The notes: generated by a model not told the origin, from the sequence alone. Numbered from the stretch's first letter, positions 18,093-27,735 are shown. The stretch is DNA of 64,000 bases from Candidatus Latescibacterota bacterium (GCA_022821085.1 JAJEEG010000006.1:1695330-1759329); one strand, 5' to 3'. Translations and numbers: made by a program.

Positions 18093-19394
18093 CTAACCAT
18101 GCAACTGATCGAAGGTGATTCTTGGATCGACCACCTTAAGCAGAATGTCCGCAACCAGGATGCCCAGAAGCGAAAGCAGGGAGCCGATGGTGAATATCGC
18201 CATGACCATCGGGTAGTCCCGGGTCAGTACGGATTCAAAGGCGAGCAGTCCCATCCCGGGAATGGTGAATATCGTTTCGACGAACACGGAACCCGCGATC
18301 AGCGCCGGCAGCAGTCCGGCGGAGGTGGTTACGATCGGGATCAGGGAGTTCCGGTACACGTGCCGCAGGATGACGACTTTTTCCGTCAAACCCTTGGCCC
18401 GCGCGGTCCGCACGTAATCCTGGCGCAGGTTCTCCAGCATGCTCGTCCGCATGAACCGGGATATGGTCGCGAAGCTGATGTAGGCGGAGGTCAGCACGGG
18501 AAGGAACATGTGATACATGTGGTCCGTGAGGATCCGCCAGGTACTCCAGTCGCTGGAGGCTTCCAGCGATTGTATGCCCGAGGCCGGGAACCAGTAGAAG
18601 AACTCCCGGTTGCACAGGAAGATGATCAGCAGCATCCCCACCCAGAAGGAGGGCATGGACCAGAGGACGAAGGTACCGGTGGTCAGCATCCTGTCCGTGA
18701 GGGTATTCTGCTTGACCGCGAGCCAGACCCCGAGCGGCAGTCCGACCAGGTAGGCGATGATGATCGCGATGATATTGATTTCGAGCGTGACGGGCAACCG
18801 CTCCATGATCCGGCCGATGACGGGCTGGTTGTCCTTGAAGGAACGGCCGAAATCCAGCGTGACGAATCGATAGCCTGACAGCTTGAAGAGTTCGATCCCA
18901 GCGCCCCGGTAACTGTAGTTGCCCGCCGCGCTGAAGGTCCTGCCTTCCCAGAAAGAGGACTGTTCCAGCTCGCCCGCCTCCCTCGGCGCGTCGTCGCGCA
19001 CGAGGGCAAGAAACCGTTCCTTCTGGTCCGCTCTGTCCAGCGCCGTCAACGCCTCGCGTTCCGACGCCTCGAGCCGTCCCAGCAACCCGTCCGCCAGCAA
19101 GGCGCTTCGGTCGAAGGTGTTAATGGATTCGACTTTCAGGAACAGCGCCGTGACCCAGTTGAAGTACTGAACCTGGACCGGCCGGTCCAGGCCCAACTGC
19201 CTGCGCAGCTCCTCACGGGTTTTCTCGATATCCCGCTGCCGGTCGGACGCCAGCCCTTCGCCGCCGGCCACGCCGCCCAGGAAAAGGTCCACGGGATCGC
19301 CGGGGGCCAGGTGCATGATGAAAAAGGAGATCACCGTGATCCCCACGAGCGTGGGGACCATGAGCAGAGAACGTTGAAGGATGTAACCGAGCAT
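18093..19394 (-). CDS. Peptide ABC transporter permease, OppB/YejB type with long periplasmic insert
   Basis: A 433-residue permease. TM1 (MLGYILQRSLLMVPTLVGIT) is followed by LAPGDPVDLFLGG and then a charged insert of about 130 residues before the core membrane domain. The insert is longer than in E. coli OppB or DppB. The core has the EAA motif YVRTARAKGLTEKVVILRHVYRNSLIP. It forms the translocation channel with the YejE-like permease. The gene begins 46 bases after the solute-binding protein gene and ends just ahead of the next permease. Confidence 0.87.
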   Translation of the reverse strand: MLGYILQRSLLMVPTLVGITVISFFIMHLAPGDPVDLFLGGVAGGEGLASDRQRDIEKTREELRRQLGLDRPVQVQYFNWVTALFLKVESINTFDRSALLADGLLGRLEASEREALTALDRADQKERFLALVRDDAPREAGELEQSSFWEGRTFSAAGNYSYRGAGIELFKLSGYRFVTLDFGRSFKDNQPVIGRIMERLPVTLEINIIAIIIAYLVGLPLGVWLAVKQNTLTDRMLTTGTFVLWSMPSFWVGMLLIIFLCNREFFYWFPASGIQSLEASSDWSTWRILTDHMYHMFLPVLTSAYISFATISRFMRTSMLENLRQDYVRTARAKGLTEKVVILRHVYRNSLIPIVTTSAGLLPALIAGSVFVETIFTIPGMGLLAFESVLTRDYPMVMAIFTIGSLLSLLGILVADILLKVVDPRITFDQLHG

Positions 19395-19440
19395 AGGAGA
19401 ACGTGGACTCCCGCCGGGTGCTGGCCGGAAACGCGGTGCC

Positions 19441-21300
19441 TTACTGGTACATCTGGTCGGTGGGCTCGACCCACCACTCCTGCGTCACGGCGCCGGCGGG
19501 ATACCAGTTGACGCCTTGATACCGCTTGCTGTACGCGCTGGCTACCCGCGATTTCCACAGAAAGGTATAGGGCTGCTCCTCGTGGAGGATCTCCTGGAAT
19601 CGGCGGTACATTTCGATCCGCTTGTCCATGTCGAATTCCTTCCGGTAGGCGGTAAGGATCGCATCCGATTCATCGTTCCGGAAACTGATGAAGTTCGATC
19701 CGTTCCCCTCGATCTGCGACGAGTGCCAGATCTGGTAAGCGTCGGGCGGGAAGCGCAGGCCCGTTCCGCCGGTCCAGCCGAGGGTGACGGCCGCGAAATC
19801 CTTGTTCTTGACCCTTTCCAGGAAGATTGACCAGTCCAGTTCGCGTACCTGGCAGTCGATGCCGAGGTCCTCCAGGGCGCTCTGCAGGGTCAGCGCGATA
19901 TCCTTCCTGAGCTGATTGCCCGAGTTGACGAGAAACTCGAAGCGGAAGGGGGTCCTGACGCCGTCGATCTCCCTGTCGAGAATCCCGTCGTTGTCCGTAT
20001 CCGACCATCCGGCTTCGTTTAGCAGGGCCAGGGCCCGGTCCGGGTCGTAGGCGTAGGGCTGCAGGTCGTGATTGTACTCGGGGCGGAACTTGTGAATGGG
20101 ACTTTCGACCGTCTCCGCGAGCCCGAAAAGCAGGTTGCTCACCATGGCTTCCCGGTCGGTCAGTTGGGTCATCGCCTGGCGGACCCGCCGGTCCCTGAAA
20201 ATGGGATGTTCGTTGTTCCATCCTATGTATGTGTAGCCACCCGCGTATTGAATGCCCTTCATGAACCGGTCCACGAAGCCGGGCGACCAGCTTTTCTCCT
20301 TGAACTCCAGCGGCTTCAGGCTATGGATATCCAGGTTGCCGTTGGTCAGTTCGATGAAGGCGGCGTCCTGGTTGTTTATGATCTTGAAAACGACCTTGTC
20401 CATGTTGCCGGAGGCGGGAAGTCCGTCTACGTCCCGGCCCCAGTAGTTTTCATTGCGGCTGAGCACGACCCGCTGTCCCGTGACCACGTCATCCTCCCAG
20501 TCCGCCACGAAATAGGGACCCGAACCGAGCATGCGGCGGTTGAAATCCTGGTTGAAGCGCTCTCCGAAGAGCCGCACGCGGTCCGCGTGTTCCCCCGATT
20601 CCCAGCTGCCGTCAATCAGGCTCTCGATCGGCACCGGGTCCAGCAGTCCGTCCGGGTCGTAGAAATGACGGGGCAGGATGTCGAATCCGCCCAGGAAGAG
20701 ATCGTTCAGTATATAGGGTTCATTACATTCGAAACTGATCTCGTAGTCGCCCAGTTTCCGGACGTTGACGATGGAAGCGTAGTAGTTTCGCAGGTGTGGC
20801 GCGCGGACGGTCGGTGCCTGGATGACCTTCATGCTGAAGAGTACGTCGTCCGCCGTGAGAGGTACGTCATCGGCGAACCGGACATTCTGGCGCAGCGTGA
20901 AGGTATAGGTGAGGTAATCGTCCGACACAACGGGATAGTCGACGGCGATGTATCCCTGCTGCGCGTAAGGCGGATCATAGTCCGGCTCCAGCAGGGACTC
21001 GAAGACGTAGGTGTGTACCTGGGTAGCGCCCTGGTCGCTGGAAGTATAGGGGTTGAAATTCTCGGGGTCGGACAGCGCGTGGCGCACCATCCAGTCGCCG
21101 AATACGGGATGGTCCATCCCATCGTACTTGAGCGCCGCCCTTTCCGTGCCGTCAAGCACGACGATATCCTTCGATTCCGCCAGGATCGTCTGGACCCTGT
21201 TCCATGGATCTTCCGTCGTTTCGCCGCCGCCGCAGGCGAATTGGGTGGCAAACAGAAAAGTGACTGCGGCCGTTGCCGCAGTACCCATGGCCATATGCAT
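19441..21300 (-). CDS. Extracellular solute-binding lipoprotein, SBP_bac_5 (peptide/Opp-type)
   Basis: A 619-residue periplasmic binding protein. The ATG at 21300 follows GGAGG and opens a signal peptide with lipobox FATQFACGG. The body has typical family-5 features: RFADDVPLTADDVLFSMKVI, GSGPYFVADWE, and IFRDRRVRQAMTQLTDREAMV. It delivers peptides or related ligands to the permease pair encoded directly downstream. The larger open frame upstream of 21300 lacks a signal sequence and is not used. Confidence 0.88.
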   Translation of the reverse strand: MHMAMGTAATAAVTFLFATQFACGGGETTEDPWNRVQTILAESKDIVVLDGTERAALKYDGMDHPVFGDWMVRHALSDPENFNPYTSSDQGATQVHTYVFESLLEPDYDPPYAQQGYIAVDYPVVSDDYLTYTFTLRQNVRFADDVPLTADDVLFSMKVIQAPTVRAPHLRNYYASIVNVRKLGDYEISFECNEPYILNDLFLGGFDILPRHFYDPDGLLDPVPIESLIDGSWESGEHADRVRLFGERFNQDFNRRMLGSGPYFVADWEDDVVTGQRVVLSRNENYWGRDVDGLPASGNMDKVVFKIINNQDAAFIELTNGNLDIHSLKPLEFKEKSWSPGFVDRFMKGIQYAGGYTYIGWNNEHPIFRDRRVRQAMTQLTDREAMVSNLLFGLAETVESPIHKFRPEYNHDLQPYAYDPDRALALLNEAGWSDTDNDGILDREIDGVRTPFRFEFLVNSGNQLRKDIALTLQSALEDLGIDCQVRELDWSIFLERVKNKDFAAVTLGWTGGTGLRFPPDAYQIWHSSQIEGNGSNFISFRNDESDAILTAYRKEFDMDKRIEMYRRFQEILHEEQPYTFLWKSRVASAYSKRYQGVNWYPAGAVTQEWWVEPTDQMYQ

Positions 21301-21371
21301 GACGTGATACCTCCAAGCGTGTCCGGTGCACGATGAACAACCCGCACACGGTCCGGTGGTCCTCCGGGCGG

Positions 21372-22361
21372 CTACCTGCCCAGGCCCTTTTCCTCGAAAT
21401 CGATGACGATCTTGATGCATTCTCCCTTGCGCTTCGTGGCCATTTCGAAACCGTCCTGGACCCTGGCGAAGGGCAGTTTGTGAGAGATCATGGACGAAAC
21501 GTCGACGCGGCCTTCGCCGATCATGCGCATGGCACTGGCAAAATCGATATGGATGTCCGGCCCCACCGAAGTCGTCAACTGGATGTTCTTGCGAAAGAGA
21601 TCGAAGATATCGGCCGTGTACTGCGAAGTCTTAGGGACGCCGAAGTTGATGAACCGCGCATTGCGACGGGCCAGTTTCACGCACAGGTTGAACGTCTCTT
21701 CCACGCCGACGACTTCGATCACCACGTCGGCCATCCGCCCGCCGGTAATCTCGTTCACGGCCTCCACCGGATCGGCATCTGCCGTGTTCACCGTGTGGGT
21801 CGCCCCCATCTCCTTCGCGGCGGCAAGACGGTTGTCGTACTGGTCGATGCCGATGATCAGCGCGGCGCCCAGGTTCCGCATCATGGTGGTGAACAGCAGC
21901 CCCATGGGCCCCTGGCCGACCACGGCGACCTCGGCATTGAAGAAGTGGCCCAGCTTCCGCAGACAGTAGATCACAGTACCCAGGGGCTGGGCCATCAACA
22001 GCTGCTCCTGGGGCAGTCCCTCCGGCAGGGGAGTCACGGAATCGCCGAGACCAAGGAAATACTCGGCCATGGCGCTCGAGCCCGATGGCAGGGCCAGGAC
22101 GAGGTCCCCTTCCCGGCAACCGTTCGACCACGACTTTTCGATGACGCCTATGCTTTCATGGAGGGAAACTCCCGGCGGCATGGGAAAGTTCGCCGGCCCC
22201 GTGAAAACCGGATGGTCGCTTCCGCAGATCGCGGCGTTTACGGTACGCACGAGCACCAGGTCCTTCAGCCCCCCCGGATCGGCTTTTTCCAGCGCGAGGT
22301 CCGGCCGTTCCGCTTCCACGATTTCGATTTGTTCCTGCGCGACCACCTGTCCCGCTTTCAT
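21372..22361 (-). CDS. Zinc-type medium-chain alcohol/polyol dehydrogenase (MDR)
   Basis: A 329-residue MDR enzyme. The catalytic-zinc region is AAICGSDHPVF in the N-terminal GroES-like domain, and the NAD-binding motif is VAVVGQGPMGLLFTTM. The four-cysteine structural zinc lobe is absent, which leaves it shorter than classical alcohol dehydrogenases. Relatives oxidise polyols, threonine or sugar acids. The start at 22361 follows AAAGGA. It sits between two solute-binding protein genes on the same strand, suggesting it handles something the transporter imports. Confidence 0.8.
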   Translation of the reverse strand: MKAGQVVAQEQIEIVEAERPDLALEKADPGGLKDLVLVRTVNAAICGSDHPVFTGPANFPMPPGVSLHESIGVIEKSWSNGCREGDLVLALPSGSSAMAEYFLGLGDSVTPLPEGLPQEQLLMAQPLGTVIYCLRKLGHFFNAEVAVVGQGPMGLLFTTMMRNLGAALIIGIDQYDNRLAAAKEMGATHTVNTADADPVEAVNEITGGRMADVVIEVVGVEETFNLCVKLARRNARFINFGVPKTSQYTADIFDLFRKNIQLTTSVGPDIHIDFASAMRMIGEGRVDVSSMISHKLPFARVQDGFEMATKRKGECIKIVIDFEEKGLGR

Positions 22362-22430
22362 AGGAATTCCTTTCTGGCCTCCGGCGTGATGCAACCTGGT
22401 GGCGGCATGACAGACGCATCTTCCTGAATG

Positions 22431-22447
22431 TACCCGACCGGCGGGTA
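22431..22447. repeat. Inverted repeat between solute-binding protein and dehydrogenase genes
   Basis: TACCCG, a 5-base spacer, then CGGGTA: a perfect 6-bp inverted repeat with no T-run on either strand. It lies about 70 bases upstream of the dehydrogenase start, so an operator is more likely than a terminator. Chance occurrence is possible. Confidence 0.3.
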
Positions 22448-22507
22448 TTGTCAAACCGAAATGGACGGGACGACGCGAGGTGGCCCGTGACGATGCAAGG
22501 TGGCCCG

Positions 22508-24202
22508 TTATGGTTTGCCATCGCCGATATAGATGTCGAAATAGCCCGTGTTGTTGCCCCAGAAGGGGTATTCGCCGTCACGGTCGCGCTTGATACCCTT
22601 GAGCCAGGGTTTCCGCAGCGAAGCCTTCATGCCGTAGTAGAGGAACACGGCGCCCACGTCCTCGGCGAGAATCCGCTGGGCCTGGTCGTACAACCGGAAC
22701 CGCCGGCCCGCGTCCATTTCCGATGCCGCCTCGTCGACCAGGCGGTCGAATTCGTCGTTGATCCAGGGATGGCGGCTGTATCCGGCCGGCTGGGACCGCC
22801 ATACCATGGCGAGCATGTTGTTCGGATCGGGATAGTCGTAGTGATACTGGATGAGGCTGAAGGGGATCTTTCGCTGGTACTGGGCGGTCCGGTAGGAGAT
22901 GTTCTCCACGACGCGAATCGTCATATCGATCCCAAGATGGGACTTGAGCATCTCCTGGATGGCCTGTCCGACCTGCTGCCGGGCCATGTTGTTGATCCAC
23001 ATCTCGATCCTGGGAAACCCGCGTCCCTCCGGGTATCCCGCCTCTCGGAGGCGCTGTCTCGCCCGTTCCGGGTCGAAGCGCTGAATATCCCGGTACTTGC
23101 CGCCCGCGTAACCGGGAAAACCCGGCGGCAGCATCGACCAGGCCGGCATGCCCATGCCCTGGAGCAGTACGCGGCAGATGGCCTCCCGGTCGATGGCGTG
23201 GCTGATCGCCTGACGCACCTTCAGGTTGTCGAAGGGTGGGAAATCCGCATTGAAGAAGAGGAAATGGGTCATGAAATCCTTGCTGACGTGCAGTTCCCTG
23301 GAAAGCTCCGGATGGCTCCGGATGCGCGGCAGGTCGATGGGGGTCACGTCCTGCTGGTCGATTTCGTCGTTTTCGTAGGCCAGCGTACCGCCCGCCATCA
23401 TGCGCGTATCCAGGAATTTCCCGATGATCCGCTCCACGTATCCCTTGTGGGGGCCGTTATAGTTCGGGTCCAGCACGAATTCGAAGCGGGCGCCGTGATC
23501 CCAGGCCGCCAGTTTGAAGGAGGAATTGGTGACGAAGCGGCCGGGTTCGGACCAGCCCGGACCGTATTTCTCCACCTGCCAGCGGGGTACCGGAACGGAA
23601 GTGGGGAAAGAGGCGATGTAGGGCAGATAGGGACAGGGCAGCGTGGTCCGGATTTCCAGCGTGTGGTCGTCGATGGCCCGGACGCCGACGGAATCCGCGT
23701 CCCGGGTCTGTCCCTGGTTAAAGGCCTTCGCGCCCTCGATTTCGTAGTAGAAGGAAGCGTTTCGATTCGCGCTGGCCGGGTCGACCATCCGCTTGAAGGC
23801 ATACTCGAAATCGTGGGCCGTGACGGGCCGGCCGTCGCTCCACTTCGCGCCGCGTCGCAGGTGAAAGGTCCAGCGCGTGCCGTCGGCGGACGCCTCCCAT
23901 CGTTCGGCCGCGGCCGGCGTGAGTTCGTTGTTGTGATCCAGCCGGGTCAGGCCTTCGAAGGAAAACACCGCCCCGGTCGCCTCGTAGACGGCGATACCGA
24001 TATCGAGCGTCGTGGGTTCCGGCAGGTGGAAGGTATACACCTGCCGCGCGAGAGGCGCCGCGTCCGGCGGCATGGCCTTGCCCACCGAATTGACGGGCTG
24101 CACGGGCTGCACCGTGGCCGCGGACAGGCCTGTACCGTCTTGAGCGCCTTGTAAAACCGGAAGGAAAAGCAGTAGAATACACAGCAGAAGGCGCGGGTTC
24201 AT
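22508..24202 (-). CDS. Second extracellular solute-binding protein, SBP_bac_5
   Basis: A 564-residue binding protein with a cleavable signal peptide (NPRLLLCILLLFLPVLQG), lacking a lipobox cysteine. It shares the family-5 layout with the protein encoded at 19.4-21.3 kb: GAKWSDGRPVTAHDFEYAFKRM, then FDNLKVRQAISHAIDREAI. The two are only distantly alike, so they may bind different ligands while sharing one permease/ATPase set. The start at 24202 follows GGGGAG. No separate permease genes lie nearby. Confidence 0.87.
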   Translation of the reverse strand: MNPRLLLCILLLFLPVLQGAQDGTGLSAATVQPVQPVNSVGKAMPPDAAPLARQVYTFHLPEPTTLDIGIAVYEATGAVFSFEGLTRLDHNNELTPAAAERWEASADGTRWTFHLRRGAKWSDGRPVTAHDFEYAFKRMVDPASANRNASFYYEIEGAKAFNQGQTRDADSVGVRAIDDHTLEIRTTLPCPYLPYIASFPTSVPVPRWQVEKYGPGWSEPGRFVTNSSFKLAAWDHGARFEFVLDPNYNGPHKGYVERIIGKFLDTRMMAGGTLAYENDEIDQQDVTPIDLPRIRSHPELSRELHVSKDFMTHFLFFNADFPPFDNLKVRQAISHAIDREAICRVLLQGMGMPAWSMLPPGFPGYAGGKYRDIQRFDPERARQRLREAGYPEGRGFPRIEMWINNMARQQVGQAIQEMLKSHLGIDMTIRVVENISYRTAQYQRKIPFSLIQYHYDYPDPNNMLAMVWRSQPAGYSRHPWINDEFDRLVDEAASEMDAGRRFRLYDQAQRILAEDVGAVFLYYGMKASLRKPWLKGIKRDRDGEYPFWGNNTGYFDIYIGDGKP

Positions 24203-24237
24203 ACGTATCTCCCCGTGGCTCTGCAAGTCTGAAACGC

Positions 24238-24308
24238 CACTCCCGACCTGACCATTCCCGATCTGGACACTCCCGTCCTGACCATTCCTGACCTGGCCAT
24301 TCCCGGGC
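24238..24308. repeat. 15-bp imperfect tandem repeat, about 4.7 copies
   Basis: Copies begin at 24238, 24253, 24268, 24283 and 24298. The pattern is CAYTCCCGACCTGAC with a few changes per copy. The array fills the short gap between the Rid-family gene and the start of the second solute-binding protein gene, upstream of the latter. Copies are contiguous with no unique spacers, so this is not a CRISPR array. Confidence 0.7.
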
Positions 24309-25504
24309 TATCCGGCAAAAATGGCGCGGTTGGAGATGCCCGAGCGGTAAGACGCCTGCTGGATGCCGCCGATGAACTGCGCGGTGCGGCCCGCCGGCGC
24401 CGAACCTTCGTACCACGCGCTGAACGACGCGTTGAATTCCTGTATCCAGGCCCGGTTCGCCCTGGTGTCGTCGCCGGCCACGACGTAAGCGTTGTTGAAA
24501 ATGCCGTCCTCTTTGAGCCCGGTTCCGCCCGCCGCCTGGATGCGCGCGTCCAGCGTGGAGAGCTGCCGGCCCGCGTCGTCGCCACCAACGGCGCTGGTCA
24601 TGACTTCGGTCACGCCGCCATAGTGAATGGAGGTCCAGGTGCTGAATCCGTCCTCCAGGGCCCCCGAACGCGTTATGCTTACGTCGCCCGAGACCACGCG
24701 GGGCTGGGGTTCTACGATGCCGTCGAGGTTAGGGATGCGGGAGACCGGGTAGATAAGCCCGGCCGGCCGGTCGTCGCCGAAGTAGTCCTCGAAGACCCGC
24801 CGTACCGTATCGATCCTCTCCCAGGCCTTCCCGGGCGCGTCGTCGACGGCGACCAGGATTTCCATCCAAACGGTCTGCTTCCGGAAATCGACGCCCGCTT
24901 CGGCAAAGGGCTTTGCGTAATGCTCGTCCAGCACGAAGGCTGTTTCCTCCGCCAGGTCGCCGCCGAGGGACGTGATGACCTCGCCGTCGCGGGTGTGCAT
25001 GACCGACGCACCGCTCGGCTGGTGGTCCCGCCAGTATCCATAGTCGATCACGCCGTCGCCGATGGTGACGTTTTCGCCGGCCACCGCCTTGATCTGGACC
25101 TCGAACAGCGCCACGGGGTCCGGGAAACCCTCGGGGTGCGTAAACCGCGCCATGCGGTTGGAACGCAGCGGGCCGCCGGTCACCGCCTCGATCATCGGGG
25201 CGTACACGGCATTGTAGTCGTCCTTGAGCCGGTCGCATTCTTCGCGGTCGCCGGACGGGGTCGTCCACAGCACGTCCGTCTTGTAGACGTCGGACCAGTT
25301 CACGCCACAGATCGCCAGGTTCTTGTTCAGGTTCTCGATCGTGCCGAACCATTCGGAGCCCACGTCGTTGGGATACTGCGTACCGACATTCCCGCTCGGT
25401 TCGATCAGGCGGAACACCTGGTCATGATCGTCCTTGACGAGCACTTCCGTGGGATTGGAAAAGATGGCGATGGGATTATGCCTGACGATGCTGACCTGTG
25501 CCAT
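24308..25504 (-). CDS. Large Rid (YjgF/UK114)-superfamily protein
   Basis: A 398-residue protein. Residues 40-90 (FGTIENLNKNLAICGVNWSDVYKTDVLW) match the Rid-family helix and beta strand. A second related segment appears around 195-240 (WMEILVAVDDAPGKAWERIDTVRRVF), so two Rid-like modules are likely. Small Rid proteins hydrolyse reactive enamine/imine intermediates from PLP enzymes. This long version may have another role. It is upstream of no permease and is followed on the same strand by an aminotransferase gene, a fitting partner for an imine deaminase. The start follows AAAGGACA. Confidence 0.55.
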   Translation of the reverse strand: MAQVSIVRHNPIAIFSNPTEVLVKDDHDQVFRLIEPSGNVGTQYPNDVGSEWFGTIENLNKNLAICGVNWSDVYKTDVLWTTPSGDREECDRLKDDYNAVYAPMIEAVTGGPLRSNRMARFTHPEGFPDPVALFEVQIKAVAGENVTIGDGVIDYGYWRDHQPSGASVMHTRDGEVITSLGGDLAEETAFVLDEHYAKPFAEAGVDFRKQTVWMEILVAVDDAPGKAWERIDTVRRVFEDYFGDDRPAGLIYPVSRIPNLDGIVEPQPRVVSGDVSITRSGALEDGFSTWTSIHYGGVTEVMTSAVGGDDAGRQLSTLDARIQAAGGTGLKEDGIFNNAYVVAGDDTRANRAWIQEFNASFSAWYEGSAPAGRTAQFIGGIQQASYRSGISNRAIFAG

Positions 25505-25678
25505 GTGGTGATGTCCTTTCGGATCGGGGGGTAAGACGTGCTGGAGCGTTCGTCGCCGCCAGGGCCGAAACCAGGGACGGCTTTCTGTTCATTCAGGCCG
25601 TAGAAACTACATCCATTTATCGGTATAAACAAGTGTGAAAAACAGGAGGACGTTCATCCTTTTTCCAAGGCCATACCA

Positions 25679-26893
25679 TTATCCGAGGTAATGCCTTGCA
25701 AAGACTGCAACGTGTACGCGGGCGACTTCGCGATCCTCCGGAAGACCGGTGACGTTCAGCCTGCAGCGTCCGGGCGTAAAGACAGGATACAGGTGATCGT
25801 CGTAGATGGCCGCCCGGGCCTCGTCTCCGACGCGGGGATTGCGAAACAGGCCGGCATAGCGGTCCGTGAACAGCTCGGAGAGCGGTGACCCGGCGCACAG
25901 GTCCTTCCAGGCTTTCTCCGCCGTGGCGACCCGCCGCAGTATGTCGGCGTGTTCACGCTCCAGGGATTCCAGGTCGTTGACCAGCGCGGAGACGAATGCC
26001 CGCGTTACCGGATGTTCGAAAGACGAACCTCGGGCGCGCGTCACTGTATTGGCCAGTGCCGCCACTTCTCCCGATCGGGACGCGTCCGGCAGGTGCACCA
26101 GGAGCATCCCGCAGGGACGCAGGGCGAAAGTGCCGAAGGACTTGGTAGGACTGACGGACACCCAGAACGGCACGTCGTTTTCGATGAAGGGCCGGATCTG
26201 GCCGTCGTAACTTTTTGTCATGATCTCGTCGTATCCGCGGGACTCCAGGAGACGGGCATACTCGAATCCGGAGTAGGCCCGGTCCAGCAACACAGGGCGG
26301 CCCTTCGCCGCGGCGGCCCGGTCGCGCATGGTCTCCAGGGACTGTACACGGCCGGTCGTGTTCATCGGGCCCGCCTGGTAGATCCGGAGGAGATCCGGGG
26401 CGTCCATCACGTCACTGATGGGAAACTCGCGGCACGCGATCCTGCTCATCCGGGCGATGGCCTTGTATGCGGGCCAGGACAGTTCTTCCACGCCGATCGC
26501 CTGCAGGTCCGGATAGAGTTGCAGGGCCATCTCGACCGCGGTCTTCACCGCGCCGGTGCCGGCGTCGGAAGGTATCAGCAGGGAGAAGCGGTCCCAGTAG
26601 TCCTCGGGGATGCGCTGCCAGCGCAGCACGGATTCCTTTAGCGGAGCAGCGAAGGCGGCGGTGCTCATGTATTCGCCGGACAGGCTGTGGTCTATTTCGG
26701 CCCGGGTGTATTCGAGCAGCGTCTCGGAGGTCGGCCACGCCCGTCCCTTCCCGTCCACGACGATGCCGATGCCGTAGTTGTACCCATCGGGGTCCTGGTC
26801 GCATACGATCTTCGCGATCTGGTTGGCGTCCTTGCCCTGTGCGCTCAACGCTTCCGCCGTTCGTTGTACGTCGGCGCCGAAGGACGGTTTCAT
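25679..26893 (-). CDS. Class I (fold type I) PLP-dependent aminotransferase
   Basis: A 404-residue aminotransferase of the aspartate/aromatic type. The PLP lysine is K251 in SPTKSFGTF, D204 (LLDRAYSGF) would contact the pyridine nitrogen with Y207 nearby, and the substrate carboxylate arginine is in GRCRLNVTGL. The N-terminus is divergent from AspC, so specificity is open. It lies on the same strand as a Rid-family gene immediately downstream, which may clear its reactive intermediates. A CGGAG site precedes the ATG. Confidence 0.75.
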   Translation of the reverse strand: MKPSFGADVQRTAEALSAQGKDANQIAKIVCDQDPDGYNYGIGIVVDGKGRAWPTSETLLEYTRAEIDHSLSGEYMSTAAFAAPLKESVLRWQRIPEDYWDRFSLLIPSDAGTGAVKTAVEMALQLYPDLQAIGVEELSWPAYKAIARMSRIACREFPISDVMDAPDLLRIYQAGPMNTTGRVQSLETMRDRAAAAKGRPVLLDRAYSGFEYARLLESRGYDEIMTKSYDGQIRPFIENDVPFWVSVSPTKSFGTFALRPCGMLLVHLPDASRSGEVAALANTVTRARGSSFEHPVTRAFVSALVNDLESLEREHADILRRVATAEKAWKDLCAGSPLSELFTDRYAGLFRNPRVGDEARAAIYDDHLYPVFTPGRCRLNVTGLPEDREVARVHVAVFARHYLG

Positions 26894-26940
26894 GCTCGCT
26901 CCGTTTCAATTCCGGGATGGAAAAACTCAGTGGGAAAGGC

Positions 26941-27735
26941 TCACAGCAGGTAGACGAAAACAAACAGCAAGGGCCAGACGAGCACGACGAATCCCCAGAA
27001 CATCCCGCCCATGGTCAATCCGTCGTGTGTTTCGCGGGTGTACGCGCCTTTGCCGAACCTGCGGGACACGTAGAGCAGTCCCAGGACGGCGATGAAGACG
27101 TGCAGCGCATGCATCCCGACCATAACGTAGAAAACCGCGCCGTAAATGTTCCGGGAGACGGCCAGGCCGAAATCAATCAACCGGACCCATTCCACGCCCT
27201 GCACCACCAGGAACAGGATACCGAGCAGCGTGGCCGCGTTCAGCAGACGCCTGGAGGACGGCACATGTCCGCGCCGGATGGACCGCCACGCGCCGAACAT
27301 GGCGGCGCCGCTACCCAGCAGGACAAAGGTGTTGAGGAAGGACACCATCACGGGTAGCCTGGGCTGGTCCGATGGCGGCCATTCCGGGTAACCCGCCCGT
27401 ACCACGGCGAACGTGACGATGAGCGTCAGGAAGAGAACGGCCTCGCTGGCTATGAACACCAGCATGCCCAGTACGTTGGTCCCCATGGCCGATGGTGCCG
27501 CGGGAGGGGAACCGGGCGGACCTTCGTCACCCCGGTCGCCATCGCCCCGGCCGCTACCGCCCCGGCCGTCGCCTTCCCGGCCGCCATCGCCGCCGTTTCC
27601 GGTGTCGCGTCGGTCCGATCCGGTATGCCCGCCGCCGGAGCCCGGGACACGTACCCACTCCAGATCCCTGACTTTCGGTTCGAGCAGTTCAGTCTGCGTA
27701 TCGGGCTGCGTACCGGGCTGCGTCACGACAGACAT
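26941..27735 (-). CDS. Cytochrome c/quinol oxidase subunit III family protein with low-complexity N-terminus
   Basis: A 264-residue protein. The C-terminal 180 residues are a heme-copper oxidase subunit III with five membrane segments: GMLVFIASEAVLFLTLIVTF, then FVVQGVEWVRL-like and YVMVGMHALHVFIAVLGLLY regions, ending WGFVVLVWPLLFVFVYLL. The first 80 residues are unusual: polar, then about 45 residues of Gly, Asp and Arg. No other oxidase subunit is in the window, so it is an orphan copy or works with distant genes; nitric-oxide-reductase-associated NorE proteins are an alternative. AGGAGG precedes the ATG. Confidence 0.82.
   Translation of the reverse strand: MSVVTQPGTQPDTQTELLEPKVRDLEWVRVPGSGGGHTGSDRRDTGNGGDGGREGDGRGGSGRGDGDRGDEGPPGSPPAAPSAMGTNVLGMLVFIASEAVLFLTLIVTFAVVRAGYPEWPPSDQPRLPVMVSFLNTFVLLGSGAAMFGAWRSIRRGHVPSSRRLLNAATLLGILFLVVQGVEWVRLIDFGLAVSRNIYGAVFYVMVGMHALHVFIAVLGLLYVSRRFGKGAYTRETHDGLTMGGMFWGFVVLVWPLLFVFVYLL

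Noticed and set aside
20068-21336. 422-codon plus-strand open frame
   Set aside because: It is the mirror of the solute-binding protein gene in a GC-rich region and has no recognisable domain.
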